Shown one piece after another: positions 30,785 through 34,448 of a stretch of 34,448 nucleotides of DNA. A program made the position numbers and the translations under genes. The notes below the pieces were generated by a model. That model searched no databases, was not told the origin of the DNA, and saw nothing but the letters and a program-made list of their open reading frames with translations. Positions within the stretch are counted from its first letter, which is position 1. Each line of letters begins with the position of its first letter. Origin of the DNA: Streptomyces sp. TRM68367 (GTDB lineage Bacteria; Actinomycetota; Actinomycetes; Streptomycetales; Streptomycetaceae); NCBI RefSeq assembly GCF_014495685.1, contig NZ_JACTVI010000087.1, forward strand, positions 1 through 34,448. The letters are read 5' to 3'.

Positions 30785-31859
30785 TCACCGGGCAGGCCAG
30801 GCGCCGTACGTTGGCGGGCGGCGTCCGGCCGGTGTCGATGGCGTCGAGGAGCAGCCGTGCGGCGGCCTCGCCCATCGCCCGGTGCGGCAGCGCGACCGTG
30901 GTGAGGGGCGGCGACAGGTACGCGGCCATGTGCTCCTGGTCGTCGTAGCCCACCACCGACAACTCGTCGGGTACGGCGATCCCGAGCCGGGTCGCGGCAT
31001 GCAGGGCGCCTGCCGCGACCCGGTCGTTGTAGCAGAAGATCCCCGTGGGGCGCCGCCCGGCGGGGATCCCGTCAAGCAGGCGCAGCGCGCCCTCGTACCC
31101 GCCGGAGATCTCGCCGCCGGTGCGCGCCACCCTCTCCTTGGGGACGGTGATGCCCTCGGCACGCAGGGCGTCGCGGAAGCCGCGCAGCCGCTCGACCGAC
31201 GCGATGTCGTCCTGGCCGCCGACCAGCGCGACCCGCTGGTGCCCCGCCTCCAGCAGCAGCCGGGCCGCCGTACGGCCACCGGCGCGCTCGGCGGGGATGA
31301 CGGCGGGCAGCGAGCCGTCCTCGGGCAGGCAGTTGGCCAGCACGCAGTGGGTGCGGTGCAGGCCCTCGGGCACACGGACGCGGCGCAGGGACATCGCCGC
31401 GTAGATGATGCCGTCCACCCGCCGGTCGAGGAGTTCGGCGACGGCCGCGTCCTCCTTGGCCGGGTCGCCGCCGGAGTCGACGGTGAGGACGAGGTGCTCG
31501 CTGCCCCAGGCGGTCTCCATGGCGCCGCGCAGCAGCCGGCCCGCGAACGGCGAGGAGGCGATCTCGTCGGTGACCAGGCCGATGACGGCGGTACGGCGGC
31601 GGCGCAGGCCGCGCGCGACGGGGTCGGGGCGGTAGCCGAGCTGGGCGGCGGCCTGCCGGATGCGTTCCTGGGTGGCGGGCGAGAGGTTGCCGTCGGCGCG
31701 GCCGTTGAACACGAAGGACACCGCGGTGTGCGACACGCCGGCGAGCCGGGCGACGTCCCGTGACGTGGGCCGCCCCGGTCCCGTCGTGTGCCTGCCCTCG
31801 ACGCTGCCCATGCCGTCCGCTGCCCTCATCCCCCAGCCGTCCGGCTGATCACTGCTCAC
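30747..31859 (-). CDS. LacI-family regulator, probable fructan-cluster repressor
   Basis: The product (up to 370 residues) has an N-terminal LacI HTH (TSRDVARLAGVSHTAVSFVF) with hinge QLGYRPDPVARGLR, and a periplasmic-binding-protein-like sugar domain (IGLVTDEIASSPFAGRLLRG, VDGIIYAAMS, FCYNDRVAAGALHAA, LSVVGYDDQEHMAAYLSPPL). The start is uncertain: GTG 31859, ATG 31829 or ATG 31811 all precede the HTH and none has a clear ribosome binding site. It is convergent with the operon and is the only LacI-type gene in the window, so I infer that it binds the palindromes at 25896 and 25977, with a fructo-oligosaccharide as inducer. Confidence 0.88.
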   Translation of the reverse strand: MSSDQPDGWGMRAADGMGSVEGRHTTGPGRPTSRDVARLAGVSHTAVSFVFNGRADGNLSPATQERIRQAAAQLGYRPDPVARGLRRRRTAVIGLVTDEIASSPFAGRLLRGAMETAWGSEHLVLTVDSGGDPAKEDAAVAELLDRRVDGIIYAAMSLRRVRVPEGLHRTHCVLANCLPEDGSLPAVIPAERAGGRTAARLLLEAGHQRVALVGGQDDIASVERLRGFRDALRAEGITVPKERVARTGGEISGGYEGALRLLDGIPAGRRPTGIFCYNDRVAAGALHAATRLGIAVPDELSVVGYDDQEHMAAYLSPPLTTVALPHRAMGEAAARLLLDAIDTGRTPPANVRRLACPVISRASVGPVPIP

Positions 31860-31901
31860 TCTATCCGGCGGCCGGGGCGGCGACCCCGTCCGCGCTCGCG
31901 A

Positions 31902-31921
31902 GGGAGGCAGGCTCCCATACT
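31902..31921 (+). promoter_or_regulatory. Inverted repeat and -10-like site before the AKR gene
   Basis: GGGAG-GCAGG-CTCCC (31902-31916) is an inverted repeat abutting CATACT (31916-31921), a plausible -10. It lies between the lacI-like gene and the aldo/keto reductase gene and could serve either. It resembles a CebR box only loosely (wrong spacing). Confidence 0.3.
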
Positions 31922-31955
31922 GGATCTACTGCACAGTCAACGGGAAGGTCCGATC

Positions 31956-32786
31956 GTGATCAGCATCCCGGAGCACACGCTCAACGACGGAACGGCGATC
32001 CCCGGCATCGGCCTCGGCACCTGGCCGCTGGACGACGCCGACGCGGAGCAGGCGGTACGCGGCGCCCTGGACCTGGGCTACCGCCTCGTCGACACGGCGA
32101 CGAACTACCGCAACGAGACCGGCGTGGGCCGGGCCGTCGCCCGCAGCGGCATCCCCCGCGAGGAGATCGTGGTGACGACGAAGCTGCCGGGCCGGCACCA
32201 CGGCTACGAGGAGACGCTCGCCTCCTTCGAGGAGTCCCGGCGCCGGCTCGGCCTGGAGTACGTGGACCTGTATCTGATCCACTGGCCGCTGCCCCGCGTC
32301 GGCAAGTACGCCGACTCCTGGAAGGCCATGATCAAGCTGCGCGAGGAGGGCCTCGTACGGTCGATCGGCGTCTCCAACTTCACGCCCGTCCACATCGAGC
32401 GGCTGGAGAAGGAGACCGGAGTGCTGCCCTGCGTGAACCAGATCGAGCTGCATCCCCTCCTCCCGCAGGAGGACCTGCGCTCCTTCCACGCCGCCAGGGG
32501 CATCGTCACCGAGAGCTGGAGCCCGCTGGGCCGGGGCACGGACCTGCTGGACGATCCCGGCATCGTGCGCGTCGCCGAGGTCCACGGCGTGACGCCGGGG
32601 CAGGTCGTGCTGCGCTGGCACGTCCAGCTGGGCGCGCTGCCCATCCCGAAGTCGGCGAACCCCGAGCGGCAGCGGACCAACCTCGACGTCTTCGGGTTCG
32701 AACTGGACGACGACCAGATGCGGGCCGTCGCCGACCGGGCCCAGGAGCGCCTGGGCGGCGATCCGGAGGTGCACGAGGAGTTCTGA
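31956..32786 (+). CDS. Aldo/keto reductase
   Basis: The 276-residue NADPH-dependent reductase has the full catalytic tetrad: Asp46 and Tyr51 in RLVDTATNYRNE, Lys76 in VVTTKLPG and His109 in LYLIHWPLP. The cofactor loop is PIPKSANPERQRTN. It is of the 2,5-diketo-gluconate reductase-like group (AKR5-type) by length and motifs. The physiological substrate is unknown. GTG 31956 is preceded by GAAGG at seven bases. It is next to the fructan cluster but transcribed away from the regulator, so a link to sugar metabolism is only possible. Confidence 0.9.
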   Translation: MISIPEHTLNDGTAIPGIGLGTWPLDDADAEQAVRGALDLGYRLVDTATNYRNETGVGRAVARSGIPREEIVVTTKLPGRHHGYEETLASFEESRRRLGLEYVDLYLIHWPLPRVGKYADSWKAMIKLREEGLVRSIGVSNFTPVHIERLEKETGVLPCVNQIELHPLLPQEDLRSFHAARGIVTESWSPLGRGTDLLDDPGIVRVAEVHGVTPGQVVLRWHVQLGALPIPKSANPERQRTNLDVFGFELDDDQMRAVADRAQERLGGDPEVHEEF

Positions 32787-32834
32787 CCGGGTACCCGGGG
32801 CCCGCGTGAGGGAGCTGCCGGGAAGGAGTCGGAG

Positions 32835-33449
32835 GTGGCCGAGCGGGACCGGCTGCGGGAGTACCGCGGCAAGCGTGACTTCGACCGGACCGGTGAGCCG
32901 GCCGGACGCGAGGGTGCCTCCGGCGAGGAGCCCCGGTTCGTGGTGCAGATCCATGACGCGAGCACCCTGCACTTCGACTTCCGTTTGCAGGTGGACGACG
33001 TCCTGAAGTCCTGGTCGGTGCCGAAGGGCCCGTCCGCCGACCCCAAGGACAAGCGGCTCGCGATGCCCACCGAGGACCATCCGCTGGAGTACGAGGAGTT
33101 CGAGGGCGTGATCCCCGAGGGCGAGTACGGCGGCGGCACCGTGATCGTCTGGGACCACGGCACGTACGAGCCGCTCAGCCACGACCGCAGGGGGCGACCG
33201 GTGGACTTCGCCGAGTCGCTGGAGCGCGGACACGCCAGGTTCCGGCTGAGCGGGGCCAAGCTGCGCGGCGAGTACGCGCTGACCCGGTTCCGCGGCGGGC
33301 AGGACGGCGGTGAGCGGGAGGCCTGGCTCCTGGTGCGGGCCTCGGGCGGGCGGGCCCACGGGCAGGACGCGCCGGATCCCCGCCGGGCCAGGTCGGTGCG
33401 CAGCGGCCGTACGCTCGGCCAGGTCGCCGCGGAGGACCGCGAGGAGTGA
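32835..33449 (+). CDS. LigD-type 3'-phosphoesterase domain protein
   Basis: The 204-residue product is the stand-alone phosphoesterase (PE) module found at one end of multidomain LigD. Motifs are FVVQIHDASTLHFDFRLQ (metal His and Asp), LKSWSVPKGPS, PTEDHPLEYEEFEG and GEYGGGTVIVWDHGTYE. In NHEJ it trims 3' ribonucleotides and 3' phosphates at breaks. GTG 32835 follows GGAAGGAG. Its stop overlaps the GTG of the ligase gene by four bases (GTGA), so the two are translationally coupled. No ku gene is in the window. Confidence 0.9.
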   Translation: MAERDRLREYRGKRDFDRTGEPAGREGASGEEPRFVVQIHDASTLHFDFRLQVDDVLKSWSVPKGPSADPKDKRLAMPTEDHPLEYEEFEGVIPEGEYGGGTVIVWDHGTYEPLSHDRRGRPVDFAESLERGHARFRLSGAKLRGEYALTRFRGGQDGGEREAWLLVRASGGRAHGQDAPDPRRARSVRSGRTLGQVAAEDREE

Positions 33450-34364
33450 GCGCGATGGGCCGCACGCTGGACGCGCTGTCCGCCGAGCAGCGGCGGCTGC
33501 TGCGCAACGCCCGGCCGGGGGCGGAGCTGGCGGAGCGGCCGATGCTGGCCACGCTCAGCGACCGGCGCGACTTCTCCGGCCCGGACGAGGAGTGGATCTT
33601 CGAGGGGAAGCTGGACGGGGTGCGGCTGCTGGCCGCGCGCGAGGGTGGGCGGGTCACGCTGCTGTCCCGGACCGGGCAGCGGGCCAACGCCACGTACCCG
33701 GAGGTCGTGAAGGCGCTTGAGGCCCAGTCGTGCCGGGACTTCACGGTCGACGGGGAGATCGTCGCGTTCTCCCGGGGCCGCACCGACTTCTCCCGGCTCC
33801 AGCAGCGCATGGGGCTGACCCGGCGGGAGGACGTCGAGGCGAGCGGGGTCGCCGTGACGTACTACGTGTTCGACCTGCTGCGGCTGGACGGGCAGGACAC
33901 CACCCGGCTGCCGCTGCGGGCTCGCAAGTCCCTGCTGCGCCGGGCGCTGGCCTTCCGGTCGCCGCTGGGGCTGACACCGCACCGCAACGAGGGCGGCGCC
34001 GAGCTGGTGGCTCAGTCCTGTGCGCGCGGCTGGGAGGGGCTGATCGCCAAGCGGGCCGACGCCGCCTACCAGCCGCGCCGGTCGGCTCACTGGCTCAAGC
34101 TCAAGTGCTCGCAGGGGCAGGAGTTCGTTGTCGGCGGTTTCACCGAACCGGCCGGCAGCCGCGTGGGGCTCGGCGCTCTGCTCCTCGGGTACTACGACGA
34201 GCAGGGCGCCGGCCGGCTGCGCTACGCGGGCAAGGTCGGCACGGGCTTCGACCGGCGGACGCTGCTCGCGCTGCGGGACCGGCTCGACGGGATGCGTGCC
34301 CTCCGGCGCACCGTTCGAGGGGCCGGTGCACGAGTCCGGGGCGCGGTGGGTGCGGGCCCGGCTA
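33446..34364 (+). pseudogene. ATP-dependent DNA ligase (LigD ligase type), frameshifted and cut by an IS
   Basis: GTG 33446 (or ATG 33455) opens a frame that runs to the window edge and codes for a LigD-like ligase. The nucleotidyl-transfer motif is WIFEGKLDGVRLLA with catalytic Lys in K-x-DG-x-R, followed by FTVDGEIVAF, YYVFDLLRLDG, WEGLIAKR, HWLKLKC and the OB-fold part LRYAGKVGTGFDR. Near 34315 the frame is lost: RLDGMRALRR continues as APFEGPVHESGARWVRARL only in another frame. At about 34364 homology stops at an IS end. The last roughly 35-40 residues of the OB fold are missing, so ligation activity is doubtful even if the frameshift is a sequencing error. Confidence 0.82.
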
Positions 34365-34384
34365 GGTCCTGTCTGGAGTTCGGA

Positions 34385-34448
34385 TCACGAGTGTGGTGCG
34401 ATGCTGCGGAGCCAGAGCATCGCACCACACAGGTGCAGTCCGGCCTCG
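34385..34448 (-). CDS. IS5-family transposase, C-terminal 20 residues
   Basis: The minus strand reads EAGLHLCGAMLWLRSIAPHS and stops at TGA 34387-34385. The H-L-x-G-A-M-x-W-L-R-S ending is typical of IS5-type transposases in Streptomyces as I recall them. The rest is beyond the right edge. Confidence 0.7.
   Translation of the reverse strand, partial: EAGLHLCGAMLWLRSIAPHS
34391..34430. repeat. Perfect 15-bp inverted repeat within the transposase 3' end
   Basis: GTGTGGTGCGATGCT (34391-34405) and AGCATCGCACCACAC (34416-34430) are exact complements with a ten-base loop. It is coding on the minus strand (GAM..SIAPH) and could also act as a transcription block near the IS end. Confidence 0.85.

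Larger units (their letters stand above)
34365..34448. mobile_element. IS5-family insertion sequence, one end only
   Basis: The sequence changes at CTA|GGTCCTGTCTGGAGTTC, in the middle of the ligase OB fold. The minus-strand transposase end begins 20 bases inside. GGTCCTGTCTGGAG is likely the terminal inverted repeat; CTA or CTAG at 34362-34365 is a candidate target duplication, fitting IS5-type insertion. The other end is outside the window. Confidence 0.7.

Noticed and set aside
31902..31916. A second CebR-type box upstream of the aldo/keto reductase gene
   Set aside because: The arms GGGAG/CTCCC match, but the centre has five extra bases instead of CG, so it does not fit the 14-bp CebR consensus.
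1..34448. CRISPR array, tRNA or rRNA genes, toxin-antitoxin or phage-defence genes
   Set aside because: I looked for regularly spaced repeats, cloverleaf-like segments and small paired ORFs and saw none that I could support. The only regular repeats are the 48-bp coding units and the 19-bp pair.

Overview
The window looks like a piece of a Streptomyces chromosome. Base composition is very GC-rich with strong third-position GC bias, and there are many GTG/TTG starts behind GGAGG-type ribosome binding sites. Lineage markers are a SapA-type spore-associated protein, a conservon (cvn) remnant with paired P450s, a class E sortase signal (LADTG), a perfect CebR-type operator and sugar ABC transport genes without their own ATPase. 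The many decayed genes and transposon scraps suggest accessory DNA such as a chromosome arm (inference).

Layout. (1) 1-2.6 kb is a graveyard of mobile DNA: an ISKra4-type transposase fragment, other transposase-like scraps and a Tn554 TnpC-like (DUF6262) remnant around an apparently intact DUF998 membrane gene. (2) 2.6-5.8 kb: SapA-like secreted protein, hemerythrin-like protein, a many-times-frameshifted MFS-like remnant and a hypothetical gene. (3) 6.0-9.0 kb, minus strand: an AA10 copper polysaccharide monooxygenase with a perfect CebR-type operator 36 bases before its start, preceded by a frameshifted DUF1996 surface protein ending in LADTG. (4) 9.1-14.9 kb: a FAD oxidoreductase/Rieske fusion, divergent from a collapsed conservon: cvnA (frameshifted), the first part of cvnB joined to an N-terminally truncated CYP157-type P450 (cvnC and cvnD gone), then an intact canonical P450. 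(5) 15.0-21.1 kb: PucR-like regulator, YciO/Sua5-like protein, dienelactone-hydrolase-like enzyme, three-MHYT membrane sensor and metallophosphoesterase. (6) 21.2-24.2 kb: truncated luciferase-like monooxygenase, TauD-type dioxygenase, a degenerate P-loop kinase and an Asp-nucleophile alpha/beta hydrolase. (7) 24.3-31.9 kb: a complete fructan-use cluster. (8) 31.9-34.4 kb: aldo/keto reductase, then a LigD-type phosphoesterase gene overlapping an ATP-dependent DNA ligase gene that is frameshifted and cut by an IS5-family element running off the right edge.

The fructan cluster is the best-integrated system. A Tat-type secreted GH32 enzyme is divergent from an operon for a Tat-type solute-binding protein, two permeases and a cytoplasmic GH32 enzyme. 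A LacI-family regulator is convergent with the last gene. The shared intergenic region holds two related TAAC/GTTA palindromes placed to control both promoters. No ATPase is present, so a shared one such as MsiK is likely.

Several genes carry single-base frameshifts while neighbours are intact. Some of these are convincing pseudogenes (Walker A lysine lost in the kinase, internal deletion in the conservon, IS insertion in the ligase). Others could be sequencing errors; raw reads would decide.
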